Below, piece after piece: positions 18,166-26,317 of a stretch of DNA of 64,000 nt. The stretch spans positions 186,001 to 250,000 of the forward strand of contig NZ_JARJNR010000002.1 of assembly GCF_030143255.1 (NCBI RefSeq). The letters run 5' to 3'. Both the position numbers and the translations under genes were made by a program. The stretch is from Frigidibacter sp. SD6-1. Its GTDB lineage: Bacteria > Pseudomonadota > Alphaproteobacteria > Rhodobacterales > Rhodobacteraceae. Position 1 is the first letter of the stretch; every line of letters starts with the position of its first letter. Below the pieces are notes generated by a model. It was not told the DNA's origin, ran no database searches, and saw only the letters and a program-made list of their open reading frames with translations.

Positions 18166-19476
18166 ATGAACATGCAGGTCACCAACGTCATCGCACCGGC
18201 GCAGCCGAAGTCGCTGGCCGAGACCGGACTGAACACGGTGATGATGCGCGATGTGGTCCTGAAGACCATCTTCCGCATGAACATCGACCAGGCGAGCGAC
18301 ATCGCGCGCCAGGTCTGCCTGCCGCTCGGTCTTGCCCAGGAACTGATCGACCTCTGCCGCAGCCAGCGCCTTCTGGAAGCGACAGGCACGCTCCATGCCA
18401 ATTCGGGCGGCGAGATGGGCTATCAGCTGACCGACGCGGGCAAGGCGCGCGCGCTCGATGCGCTGGCGCAGTCGGAATATTACGGCGCCATGCCCGTGCC
18501 GCTGGAAATGTACCGCGAGCAGGTCAAGAAACAGTCGATCCGCAATATCCAGATGACCCGCCAGCAGCTCACGGGCGCCATGGGCCATCTGATCCTGCCC
18601 GACGAACTGCTCGACCATCTCGGGCCCGCCGTGGGCTCGGGCCGCTCGATCCTCATGTACGGTCCGCCCGGCAACGGCAAATCCTCGATCTCGAACGGTA
18701 TCCGCGACGCGCTCGGCGACAAGATCTATGTGCCGCGCGCCATCGAATATGCCGGGCAGGTGATCACCGTCTATGACCCGATCGTCCATTCCGCGGCGCA
18801 ATCGTTCGAGGATGACCCGACCAGCCTGCGCCGATCCTCCGGCCGGTTCGACACGCGCTATGTGCTGTGCGAGCGCCCCACCGTGATCACCGGCGGTGAA
18901 CTCTCGCTCGACATGCTCGACCTCACCTACAACCCGACCGCGCGGACCTATACCGGCTCGCTGCAGCTCAAGGCCACCGGCGGCGTCTTCATCATCGACG
19001 ACCTTGGCCGTCAGGCCGAGCCGCCGCAGAAGATCGTCAACCGCTGGATCGTGCCGCTTGAAGAAAGCCGCGACATCCTCGCCCTGCAATCGGGCGAGAA
19101 GTTCGAGGTGCCCTTCGACACGCTCGTGATCTTCTCCACGAACTTCCACCCCAACGACATCTTCGACAAGGCGGCCCTGCGCCGGATCTTCTTCAAGATC
19201 AAGATCGACGGGCCGAACCAGGAAAACTTCCTGAAAATCTTCGCGATGGTCGCGAAGAAGAAGAAGATGCCCTTGGAAGAGAAGGCACTGCTTCACCTTT
19301 TGAAAGTCAAATATCCCACCATCAACAACGAATATGCCAATTACCAGCCGGTCTTCCTGATCGACCAAATGATTTCGATCTGCAATTTCGAAGGCATCCC
19401 CTACCAGATGACGCCGGAATTGATCGACCGGGCTTGGGCGAACATGTTCGTCAAGGAAGAAAAGATCGTTCATTGA
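18166..19476 (+). CDS. AAA+ ATPase next to the tad locus
   Basis: A 436-residue ATPase. Residues about 20-100 look like a winged-helix or helical domain (VLKTIFRMNIDQASDIARQV). The AAA core has Walker A YGPPGNGKSS (165-174) and Walker B VFIIDDLGRQ, followed by a sensor-like IFSTNF. It is conserved beside tad genes in relatives as far as I recall, but its role is unknown. An ATG at 18133 is an alternative start giving 11 more residues. Its TGA overlaps the ATG of the next gene by one base, so the two are coupled. Confidence 0.75.
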   Translation: MNMQVTNVIAPAQPKSLAETGLNTVMMRDVVLKTIFRMNIDQASDIARQVCLPLGLAQELIDLCRSQRLLEATGTLHANSGGEMGYQLTDAGKARALDALAQSEYYGAMPVPLEMYREQVKKQSIRNIQMTRQQLTGAMGHLILPDELLDHLGPAVGSGRSILMYGPPGNGKSSISNGIRDALGDKIYVPRAIEYAGQVITVYDPIVHSAAQSFEDDPTSLRRSSGRFDTRYVLCERPTVITGGELSLDMLDLTYNPTARTYTGSLQLKATGGVFIIDDLGRQAEPPQKIVNRWIVPLEESRDILALQSGEKFEVPFDTLVIFSTNFHPNDIFDKAALRRIFFKIKIDGPNQENFLKIFAMVAKKKKMPLEEKALLHLLKVKYPTINNEYANYQPVFLIDQMISICNFEGIPYQMTPELIDRAWANMFVKEEKIVH

Positions 19477-20234
19477 TGTCTTCGATCGCTGCTGCCGGCA
19501 CGCATTCCGCCCTGCCCTTCCTTGCTGCCCGCCTGCGCGATGGCGGCGGGGCGGTCACGCGCCCCGCGCAGCCGGGCGACGAGGCGGTCGAGACGCTTCT
19601 CTTCATGCCGCGCGACCTGATGGAAAGCGAGCGGCTCCTGTTCGAGGAGGAGCGTCTGGCCAAGGCGCTTCCGTCGCTCAGGACGATCATCCTGCTTTCG
19701 ACCTTGTCGCCACGCTATGTGCGGGCGCTGCGTGGCCGGGTGGCGAAACATGTCACATTGATCGACGCGCCGGTGATCGGCGCGCAGCGCCTCGCCGACG
19801 GCGGCCAGGTGACGCTGCTTCTCGGCGGTCCGGCCGATGCGCTCGATACGCTGGCACCGCTCTTTGCGGCAATGGCCGGGTCGGCGGTCAGGATGGGCGA
19901 GTATGGCACCGCGATGGCCGCGAAGGCCCTGCAGGATTGCCTCGCGGCCGCCTCCTCGGCGATCACCCGCAGCGCGCTTGGCTGGGCCGAGGCGCAGGGG
20001 ATCGACGAACAAAGGATGCTGCCCTTCCTGCGCGCCACCTTCGGGCCGAGTGCCGCCGACGGGCTCTTCGATCCCGCCGCGCTGATGCCGCGGGCGCTGC
20101 CTGAGGACAATGCGGGCGAGGTGCTGGTCAAGACGGTGGAATCGGCGCTCGACAAGGCGCTGACCGGCGCCCACCTGACGCCGCCGACGCAACTGCCCGG
20201 CGCGCTCGCCGCGCGGCCGCGTCACCTGCACTGA
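19476..20234 (+). CDS. 6-phosphogluconate-dehydrogenase-like protein lacking the Rossmann glycine motif
   Basis: A 252-residue protein whose middle and C-terminal parts match beta-hydroxyacid dehydrogenases: VTLIDAPVIGAQRLADGGQV, the GGPADALDTL segment, GEYGTAMAAKALQDC with the usual active-site lysine, and an all-helical tail. The N-terminal GxGxxG segment expected at the start is absent; instead the chain begins MSSIAAAGTHSALPFLAARL. It is shorter than family members (about 290). It may be a non-enzymatic relative. It overlaps the AAA+ ATPase by one base. Confidence 0.65.
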   Translation: MSSIAAAGTHSALPFLAARLRDGGGAVTRPAQPGDEAVETLLFMPRDLMESERLLFEEERLAKALPSLRTIILLSTLSPRYVRALRGRVAKHVTLIDAPVIGAQRLADGGQVTLLLGGPADALDTLAPLFAAMAGSAVRMGEYGTAMAAKALQDCLAAASSAITRSALGWAEAQGIDEQRMLPFLRATFGPSAADGLFDPAALMPRALPEDNAGEVLVKTVESALDKALTGAHLTPPTQLPGALAARPRHLH

Positions 20235-20236
20235 AG

Positions 20237-20307
20237 GCTCATCGTCGGGCTTGCGCCCGCTCTTCGCAGATGCGCAAACGACGAGCAGGCGCTAGCCTGA
20301 CGAGGAG
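20237..20307. repeat. 71-bp palindromic repeat, copy B
   Basis: Begins GCTCATCGTCGGGC and ends GCCTGACGAGGAG; the ends are inverted repeats with two mismatches over 13 bp. Two inner hairpins are formed by GGGCTTGCGCCC and CAGGCGCTAGCCTG, giving a cloverleaf-like fold. It is 63/71 identical to copy C, which starts 105 bp downstream. Confidence 0.85.
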
Positions 20308-20341
20308 TGACGGTCGCGGGCCCCGGCTGCCGCGCGCAACC

Positions 20342-20412
20342 GCTCATCGCCGGGCGTGCGCCCGCTCTTCGCCGTTGTCCATGCGACGAGCAGGCGCTAG
20401 CCTGACGAGGAG
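20342..20412. repeat. 71-bp palindromic repeat, copy C
   Basis: Same length and ends as copy B; the last 29 bases are identical, and most differences lie in the central loop (positions 32-42). The changes at 9 and 15 lie in the left arm. It ends 44 bases before the helicase start. Confidence 0.85.
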
Positions 20413-20456
20413 CAGCCCCTCTGGCCAGCAGCGCGGCGCCGTCCTATCGTCGCCGC

Positions 20457-22877
20457 ATGTCCGCGCTGCCGCCACCCTTTTCAGACTGGTTCGCCGCCCG
20501 GGGCTGGCAGGTCCATCCCCATCAGCGGGCGCTCCTCGCCCGCGCGGGCGAGCCCGCGCTCCTGCTCCTCGCGCCCACCGGCGGCGGCAAGACGCTTGCG
20601 GGCTTCCTGCCGACATTGGTCGAACTGGCGGACGGCAGGCATCAGGGCCTGCACACACTTTACATCTCGCCCCTGAAGGCGCTTGCCGCCGACATCCGCC
20701 GCAACCTCTCTCGCCCGGTCGAGGAGATGGGCCTGCCCGTCCGGATCGAGGATCGCACCGGCGACACATCCTATCAAAGGCGCCTGCGCCAGCGCGCCGA
20801 TCCGCCGCATATCCTGCTGACGACGCCGGAAAGCCTGGCGCTGATGCTTTCCTACCCCGACGCCGCCCGCACCTTCGCGGGCCTTTCCCGGGTGATCGTC
20901 GACGAGATCCACGCGCTCGCGGAATCCAAGCGCGGCGATCAGCTGATGCTCTGCCTCGCCCGCCTGCAATCGCTCTGTCCGGGCCTGCGCCGCGTCGGCC
21001 TGTCGGCCACGGTCGAGGACCCCGAGGCCATCGCCAGCTTCCTCGCCCCCCATCCCGCCCCCTGCCCGATCGTCGCCGCCGACCCCGGCCCCGATCCCGA
21101 GATCTCGATGCTCGTCACCGACGAGCCGCCCCCCTGGTCGGGTGGCGGCGGCCGTTACGCGATCCCCGCGATCCTGAACGAGGTGCGCGGTCACAGGACG
21201 ACGCTCATCTTCCACAACACCCGCGCCCAGGCCGAGATTTTCTTCCACGACCTCTGGCTGCAGAACGAGGATGCACTTCCCATCGCCATCCACCACGGCT
21301 CGCTCGCCCGCGAGGCGCGGCTCAAGGTCGAGGCAGCGATGGTCGCAGGCAGCCTGCGCGCCATCGTCTGCACCGGCTCGCTCGACCTCGGCATCGACTG
21401 GGGCGATGTGGACCTGGTGATCCAGGTCGGCGCGCCGAAGAACGTCAAGCGCCTCGTCCAGCGGATCGGGCGGGCCAACCATCGCTACAACGCGCCCTCG
21501 AAGGCGCTTCTGGTGCCCGCGAACCGCTGGGAGGTCGTGGAATGCGCGGCGGCGCTTGCGGCGGTCCGCGCCCGTGACCTCGACGGCGAGCCCCGGGGCC
21601 CGGGGCCGAAGGATGTGCTCTGCCAGCATATCCTGATCGCCGCCTGCGCGGCGCCCTTCGAGGCCGACGCGCTTTTTGCCGAGGTCACGGCCGCCGGCCC
21701 CTATGCCACCCTCACCCGCGCCGAATTCGACGCCTGCCTCGATTTCTGCGCGACGGGCGGCTATGCGCTGAAGGCCTATGACAAATGGCAGAGGCTTGTG
21801 CTGAAGGGCGGCCACTGGCAGCTGCGCGACCCGCGCGCGGCCCAGATGATCCGCATGAACGTGGGCACCATCACCTCGTCCGAACTTCTGACGGTCGCGC
21901 TGAAGGCCCGCTTCGGGGCCAAGCCCCTGGGCGAGGTCGAAGAGGCCTTTGCCGCCTCCCTCACCCCCGGCGACACGTTCCTGATCGGTGGCGAGGTGGT
22001 GCGCTACGAAGGCCTGCGCGAACTGACGGTCGAGGTCAGCCGCGAACGCGGCCGCGAACCGAAGGTCGCGGTCTTTTCGGGCACGAAATTCTCGACCTCG
22101 ACGGAGCTTTGCGCGCGGATGCTCGCCATCATGGCCGAGCCCGATTGGCCGGACCTGCCCGCCCATACCGCCGACTGGCTGCGCCTTCAGCGCGAGCGTT
22201 CGGACCTGCCGCGCGACGGCGAGTTGCTGATCGAGAGCTTTCCCGCCGAGGGGCGCGAGTACGTCTGCATCTACGGCTTCGCGGGCCGCAATGCCCAGCA
22301 GACGCTCGGCCTTCTCATGACCAAGCGGATGGAGGAGGAGGGGCTGCACCCCCTTGGCTTCGTCGCCACCGATTATGCGACGCTGATCTGGGGTCTCGAT
22401 CCGGTCACCGACCCCGCACCGCTCTTCGATCTCGCCCGCCTGCGCGCGGGGCTCGAGGACTGGCTTGCGGGCAATGCGGTGATGAAGCGCACCTTCCGCA
22501 ATGTGGCGATCGTCGCGGGGCTGACGCCGCGCAACCATCCCGGCCAGCGCAAGTCCGGGCGGCAGGCGACCTTCTCAACCGACATACTCTATGACACGCT
22601 TCGCAAATACGACCCCGACCATCTGATGCTGAAGGTCACGCGCGAGGAGGCGATGCGCGGCATGGTCGATTTCGCCCGGATCGAGGCACTGATCAACCGC
22701 ACCGGCGCCCGCATCCGCACCCGGCGGCTGGACCATGCCACCCCCTTCGCGGCGCCGCTCTTCTTCGAGGTGGGCAAGGTGCCGGTCTTCGGCGCAGCGC
22801 GCGAGCGGCTTCTGGAGGAAGCGGCGGAACGGTTGATGGCGGAGGCCGGTCTTTCCGGGCCAAAGGCGGGGGGCTGA
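20457..22877 (+). CDS. Ligase-associated Lhr-like DEXH helicase
   Basis: An 806-residue superfamily 2 helicase of the type usually found with a DNA ligase, an exonuclease and PdeM in a DNA-repair cluster. Visible motifs are Walker A APTGGGKTLA (about 40-49), DEIHALAESKRGDQ, the SATVEDPEAI block, TGSLDLGIDWGDVD and the QRIGRANHR box. A C-terminal Lhr-type domain follows to the end. PdeM lies just downstream, but no ligase or exonuclease gene is present in the window. Confidence 0.9.
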   Translation: MSALPPPFSDWFAARGWQVHPHQRALLARAGEPALLLLAPTGGGKTLAGFLPTLVELADGRHQGLHTLYISPLKALAADIRRNLSRPVEEMGLPVRIEDRTGDTSYQRRLRQRADPPHILLTTPESLALMLSYPDAARTFAGLSRVIVDEIHALAESKRGDQLMLCLARLQSLCPGLRRVGLSATVEDPEAIASFLAPHPAPCPIVAADPGPDPEISMLVTDEPPPWSGGGGRYAIPAILNEVRGHRTTLIFHNTRAQAEIFFHDLWLQNEDALPIAIHHGSLAREARLKVEAAMVAGSLRAIVCTGSLDLGIDWGDVDLVIQVGAPKNVKRLVQRIGRANHRYNAPSKALLVPANRWEVVECAAALAAVRARDLDGEPRGPGPKDVLCQHILIAACAAPFEADALFAEVTAAGPYATLTRAEFDACLDFCATGGYALKAYDKWQRLVLKGGHWQLRDPRAAQMIRMNVGTITSSELLTVALKARFGAKPLGEVEEAFAASLTPGDTFLIGGEVVRYEGLRELTVEVSRERGREPKVAVFSGTKFSTSTELCARMLAIMAEPDWPDLPAHTADWLRLQRERSDLPRDGELLIESFPAEGREYVCIYGFAGRNAQQTLGLLMTKRMEEEGLHPLGFVATDYATLIWGLDPVTDPAPLFDLARLRAGLEDWLAGNAVMKRTFRNVAIVAGLTPRNHPGQRKSGRQATFSTDILYDTLRKYDPDHLMLKVTREEAMRGMVDFARIEALINRTGARIRTRRLDHATPFAAPLFFEVGKVPVFGAARERLLEEAAERLMAEAGLSGPKAGG

Positions 22878-22890
22878 CTGCCCCCCGACC

Positions 22891-22943
22891 GCCCCGGATT
22901 GCATCCGGGGCGCCCCCCGTGGATATTTGCGCCAGAATGAAGG
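22891..22943 (+). repeat. Hairpin plus GGATATTT motif after the helicase gene
   Basis: GCCCCGGAT pairs with ATCCGGGGC (22891-22911, loop TGC). It is followed at 22916-22943 by CCCGTGGATATTTGCGCC and AGAATGAAGG, a member of the recurring hairpin-plus-motif family also seen at 38344, 38389, 42440 and 57703. It runs into the start of pdeM and probably marks the helicase mRNA 3' end. Confidence 0.6.
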
Positions 22944-22945
22944 AC

Positions 22946-23593
22946 ATGGGCGGTTTCGATTTCGATCTTCAGGGCGCGCGGCTGACGGCGCTGCCTTCGG
23001 GCGCGCTTTACTGGGCGGCGGAGGCGATCGTGACCGTCTCTGACCTGCATCTTGGCCGCTCGGAACGTTACGCGCGGCGGGGTGGGGCATTGATCCCACC
23101 CTATGAGACGTCGGATACGCTCTCTCGGCTCGACGCCGACCTGGATCGCACCGGGGCGCGGACAGTGATCTGCCTCGGCGATTCCTTCGACGATCTGGCC
23201 GCCAGCGCGCTGCCCGAGGCGGATGCGCTTTGGCTGGCGCGGATGCAGGCAGGACGGCGCTGGGTCTGGATCGAGGGCAATCACGATCCGGGGCCGGTCG
23301 ATCTGGGCGGCGCGCATCTGGCCGCGGTGACTATTGGCCCCCTGACGTTCCGCCATATCGCGCTGGACGGGGCGGCTGGCGAGATTTCGGGCCATTATCA
23401 CCCGAAGGTCCGCCTGGCCGGCCAGGCGCGCCCGGCCTTCCTGACCGATGGCAACCGGGCGATCCTGCCGGCCTACGGCACCTATACCGGCGGCATGGAG
23501 GCGACCCACCCAGACCTGCGCGGACTGTTCGAAGCGGGGGCGCTGGCAATCCTGACCGGATCACGCTGCGTCCCCTGTCCCTTGTCCCGCTAA
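22946..23593 (+). CDS. pdeM: Ligase-associated endonuclease/phosphoesterase PdeM
   Basis: A 215-residue calcineurin-like metallophosphoesterase. Metal-binding motifs are present in order: VTVSDLHLGRSE, CLGDSFDD, EGNHDPGP and SGHYHPKV. Family members begin close to FDFxLxGxxLTALPSGAL, so the ATG at 22946 is chosen; ATG 22937 and GTG 22919 are also in frame but lie within the upstream repeat. It pairs with the preceding helicase in a known but poorly understood DNA-damage module. Confidence 0.82.
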   Translation: MGGFDFDLQGARLTALPSGALYWAAEAIVTVSDLHLGRSERYARRGGALIPPYETSDTLSRLDADLDRTGARTVICLGDSFDDLAASALPEADALWLARMQAGRRWVWIEGNHDPGPVDLGGAHLAAVTIGPLTFRHIALDGAAGEISGHYHPKVRLAGQARPAFLTDGNRAILPAYGTYTGGMEATHPDLRGLFEAGALAILTGSRCVPCPLSR

Positions 23594-23607
23594 CGCGCTG
23601 TCATGGA

Positions 23608-23647
23608 TTGACCGGATCGAGGTTTTAATATAGTTATGTACTTATAT
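23608..23647 (+). promoter_or_regulatory. Promoter/operator region of the arsR operon
   Basis: TTGACC at 23608-23613 could serve as a -35. An imperfect AT-rich dyad spans 23628-23647 (ATATA at one end, TATAT at the other, 14 of 20 positions symmetric) over the expected -10. Such a dyad beside an ArsR gene fits autorepression. It ends 14 bases before the start codon. Confidence 0.45.
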
Positions 23648-23661
23648 AAGGAATTGACTCA

Positions 23662-23976
23662 ATGGATTCGACCCTGCACGCTCTTGCCGATCCGACCCGC
23701 CGGGCCATCCTGGCGCAACTCGCGCGGGGCGAGGCGACCCCAACCGACCTTGCGCGCCCCTTCGCGATCAGCCAGCCGGCGATATCGCAGCATCTGAAGG
23801 TTCTGCAGGACGCGGGCCTGATTCTCCGGCGCATTGACGGCAACCGCCGCCCCTGCCGCCTCGCGCCCGATCGATTGGGCGAGATCGAGGACTGGCTCGG
23901 CCAGTTGCGGCGCACTTTCGAGGCCAATTATGCCCGCCTCGATATCCTCCTTGCAGAACTGGAGACCAAGGAATGA
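23662..23976 (+). CDS. ArsR-family transcriptional regulator
   Basis: A 104-residue winged-helix repressor: DPTRRAILAQLARGEATPTD and the recognition helix ISQPAISQHLKVLQDAGLI. No cysteine pair for metal sensing is present, so it belongs to the metal-independent ArsR group that partners SRPBCC proteins. Its stop overlaps the next ATG (ATGA), forming a coupled operon with three downstream genes. Autoregulation through the AT-rich dyad upstream is likely. Confidence 0.9.
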   Translation: MDSTLHALADPTRRAILAQLARGEATPTDLARPFAISQPAISQHLKVLQDAGLILRRIDGNRRPCRLAPDRLGEIEDWLGQLRRTFEANYARLDILLAELETKE

Positions 23977-24437
23977 GCCTGACCGTCGATCTCGTCGGCG
24001 ACACGCAAGTCGTCATCACCCGGCTGTTCCGCGCCCGACCCGAATTTGTCTGGCGCGCCCATACCGACGCCGTCCTCATTCCGAAATGGTGCACCGGACC
24101 CGATGGCTGGACCATGCCCGTCTGCCAATGCGACCCGCGCCCGGGCGGCAGCTTCCGCTACGAATGGACCAACGGCGAGATGGGATTTCATGCGACCGGC
24201 GAATTCATCAGCCTGACGCCCCATTCCCGCATCGAGCATGTCGAGCGGATGTTCCTGCCCGACCCGACGCCTGAAAACCATGTCGTGACGGTATTCACTC
24301 CTGTCGAGGCCGGTACCCGCATGGTCATGACAATGTCGCTTCCCGACGCGTCCACGCGCGAAGCGATGCTCGCGACCGGCATGGCCGACGGGATGGAAGA
24401 CAGCTACGCCCGCATGGAAGGCCTGCTGGCCGCCTGA
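23973..24437 (+). CDS. SRPBCC (AHSA1-type) protein
   Basis: A 154-residue START-like fold protein: RLFRARPEFVWRAHTDAVLI, WCTGPDGWTMPVCQCDPRPG and the C-terminal helix DGMEDSYARMEGLL. Partners of ArsR regulators of this type are common; the ligand is unknown. It overlaps arsR by four bases. Confidence 0.85.
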   Translation: MSLTVDLVGDTQVVITRLFRARPEFVWRAHTDAVLIPKWCTGPDGWTMPVCQCDPRPGGSFRYEWTNGEMGFHATGEFISLTPHSRIEHVERMFLPDPTPENHVVTVFTPVEAGTRMVMTMSLPDASTREAMLATGMADGMEDSYARMEGLLAA

Positions 24438-24455
24438 CATCCCAGGGACAACGCC

Positions 24456-24848
24456 ATGAAGATCGCCGTGTCCGTCGATGTCCCGAGCATTGAAGAAGGC
24501 CTGGCCTTCTTCGGCGACACTTTTTGCTTCCGCACCGTGGCCGAACCCTACACCGGCCTCGCGCTGATCGAGGCCGATGGCCAGCGCCTTCTGTTGACGG
24601 CACGGGCCGAGGGCAGCACGCCCCATCCCGACGCGACCGCCGGACGGACCTACCGGCGCCACTGGACGCCCGTGCACCTCGACTTCCATGTCGCCGATGT
24701 CGCCGCCACGCGCGACCGGGCGCTTGCCGCCGGGGCGCGGCTCGAGGCCTGGCACGAGCCGCCCGGCCGTCCGCCGGTCGCCTTCATGAGCGACCCGTTC
24801 GGCCATGGTTTCTGCCTGATCGGCGACCCAGCGCAGGCCGCGACATGA
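24456..24848 (+). CDS. VOC-superfamily (glyoxalase/bleomycin-resistance fold) protein
   Basis: A 130-residue protein with paired beta-alpha-beta-beta-beta units: KIAVSVDVPSIEEGLAFF at the N-terminus, PVHLDFHVADVAATRDRAL and FMSDPFGHGFCLIG at the C-terminus. The His and Glu ligands typical of metal-dependent members cannot be assigned with certainty. Its TGA overlaps the ATG of the next gene. Confidence 0.85.
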   Translation: MKIAVSVDVPSIEEGLAFFGDTFCFRTVAEPYTGLALIEADGQRLLLTARAEGSTPHPDATAGRTYRRHWTPVHLDFHVADVAATRDRALAAGARLEAWHEPPGRPPVAFMSDPFGHGFCLIGDPAQAAT

Positions 24849-25255
24849 CACCCGACATCCCGGCATACAACCAGCGTCAAGCACCCGAGCCCCGGGCGAT
24901 CTGCGACCGCCTGGCGGCCGAGATTACCGCCGGACTGCCCGAGGCCCAGGCGAAGGTCTGGCATGGCGGGCCGGTCTGGTTCCTGAACGGCAATCCGGTG
25001 GCGGGCTATTGGGTGCGCAAGGCCCATGTCCAGCTTCTGTTCTGGAGCGGCCAGTCCTTCGGCGAAACCTCGCTGCGCCCCGAAGGCAAATTCAAGGCGG
25101 CTGAAGCGCGACTGACCGATGTCGCGCAGATCGATCGCGCGGCCCTCGTCTGCTGGTTTGAGAAGGCGCGCGCCATCCAGTGGGATTACAAGAACCTCAT
25201 CAAACGGCGCGGCGTCCTGGAATGGCTGGCTCGACCGGATGAGCCGATTTCTTGA
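24845..25255 (+). CDS. DUF1801-type protein
   Basis: A 136-residue cytoplasmic protein with the pattern KVWHGGPVWFLNGNPVAGYW and LLFWSGQSFGE seen in the DUF1801/YdhG-like family, whose function is unknown. It is the last gene of the arsR operon. Its final codons and stop (PIS then TGA) lie inside the first palindrome of the repeat at 25244, so its C-terminus is set by that repeat. Confidence 0.75.
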   Translation: MTPDIPAYNQRQAPEPRAICDRLAAEITAGLPEAQAKVWHGGPVWFLNGNPVAGYWVRKAHVQLLFWSGQSFGETSLRPEGKFKAAEARLTDVAQIDRAALVCWFEKARAIQWDYKNLIKRRGVLEWLARPDEPIS

Positions 25256-25313
25256 AAAGAAATCGGACCGGAACCTTTGAAAGGTTCCGGCCGGATTTCG
25301 TATCGAAATCCGG
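25244..25313. repeat. Triple tandem palindrome between convergent DUF1801 gene and folD
   Basis: Three adjacent hairpins: 25244-25266 (arm CCGATTTCTT), 25268-25290 (arm CCGGAACCTTT) and 25291-25313 (arm CCGGATTTCG, loop TAT). Similar arrays occur at 52488 and 60644. Placed between convergent genes it would end both transcripts; no T-run follows. Confidence 0.85.
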
Positions 25314-25328
25314 CACGCGCAGCAAGGA

Positions 25329-26219
25329 TCAGGCGGTCAGACCCTTCGGTTCCGCCAAACCATGCGCCCGACAGGCGGCCGTCAGCGTATTGGCCAGAAG
25401 GCAGGCGATGGTCATCGGGCCGACGCCGCCCGGAACCGGGGTGATGGCGCCCGCGACGGCGGCGCAGCTTTCGTAATGGGCATCGCCCACCAGCCTGGCC
25501 TTGCCATCACGCTCGATACGGTTGATGCCGACGTCGATCACCGTCGCGCCCGGCTTCACATAGTCGCCCGTGATCATCTCGGGGCGACCGACGGCAGCCA
25601 CCAGAATGTCGGCCTGACGGCAGACGGCCGGAAGGTCCTTGGTCTTCGAATGCGCGATCGTCACCGTGCAGCTGTCGCCCAGCAGCAGCTGCGCCATCGG
25701 CTTGCCGACGATGTTCGACCGACCCACGACAACCGCATTCATGCCCGCCAGCGATCCGTGATGGTCGCGCAGCATCATCAGGCAGCCAAGCGGCGTGCAG
25801 GGCACCATCGACTTCTGACCGGTGCCCAGAAGGCCGACGTTCGAAATATGAAAGCCGTCGACATCCTTGGCCGGATCGATCGAGTTGATCACGAGGTCCG
25901 AATTCAGATGAGAAGGCAGCGGCAACTGCACGAGAATGCCGTGAACTTTCGCATCCGCGTTCAGCGACTTGATCAGCGCGAGAAGATCGGTCTCGGACGT
26001 GTCGGCGGGCAGCTTGTGTTCGAAAGAGTTCATGCCGACCTCGACGGTCATCTTGCCTTTCGACGAGACATAGACCTGAGAAGCCGGATCCTCGCCCACC
26101 AGCACCACCGCCAAGCCCGGGGTCAGGCCGCTCTCCGCCTTCAGCCGCGCCACATGGTCTGCCACCTGGCCCCGTACCTTCGCCGCGAAGGCCTTGCCGT
26201 CGATCACCTTAGCCGTCAT
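25329..26219 (-). CDS. folD: Bifunctional methylenetetrahydrofolate dehydrogenase/cyclohydrolase
   Basis: A 296-residue FolD. It interconverts 5,10-methylene-, methenyl- and 10-formyl-tetrahydrofolate. The catalytic YVSSKGKM motif (Lys near 54), [20 protein letters not shown] and [10 protein letters not shown] are all present. It lies downstream of fhs on the same strand, giving a complete C1-folate module. A hairpin in the 98-bp gap suggests partial uncoupling. Confidence 0.95.
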   Translation of the reverse strand: MTAKVIDGKAFAAKVRGQVADHVARLKAESGLTPGLAVVLVGEDPASQVYVSSKGKMTVEVGMNSFEHKLPADTSETDLLALIKSLNADAKVHGILVQLPLPSHLNSDLVINSIDPAKDVDGFHISNVGLLGTGQKSMVPCTPLGCLMMLRDHHGSLAGMNAVVVGRSNIVGKPMAQLLLGDSCTVTIAHSKTKDLPAVCRQADILVAAVGRPEMITGDYVKPGATVIDVGINRIERDGKARLVGDAHYESCAAVAGAITPVPGGVGPMTIACLLANTLTAACRAHGLAEPKGLTA

Positions 26220-26258
26220 CTCGTTCCTCTTTCCTGCTCCCGGGGCCTCGGGATGAAA

Positions 26259-26293
26259 CAGGCGCCCACCAGAGATGATCCTGGGGGCGCCTG
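26259..26293 (-). terminator. Hairpin between fhs and folD
   Basis: CAGGCGCCC at 26259-26267 pairs with GGGCGCCTG at 26285-26293 (9 bp, 17-base loop). On the minus strand it is followed by TTTCATCC. It lies downstream of fhs and upstream of folD and may attenuate readthrough. Confidence 0.5.
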
Positions 26294-26317
26294 AGGGTTA
26301 TTCCATGTCAGAGAGGC

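Noticed and set aside
20235-20456. CRISPR array
   Set aside because: There are only two repeat units, 71 bp long with internal palindromes and differing centres, and no cas gene nearby.
22919-22945. GTG start for PdeM at 22919
   Set aside because: It falls inside the repeated hairpin-motif unit and adds residues not expected for the family, so the later ATG is preferred.
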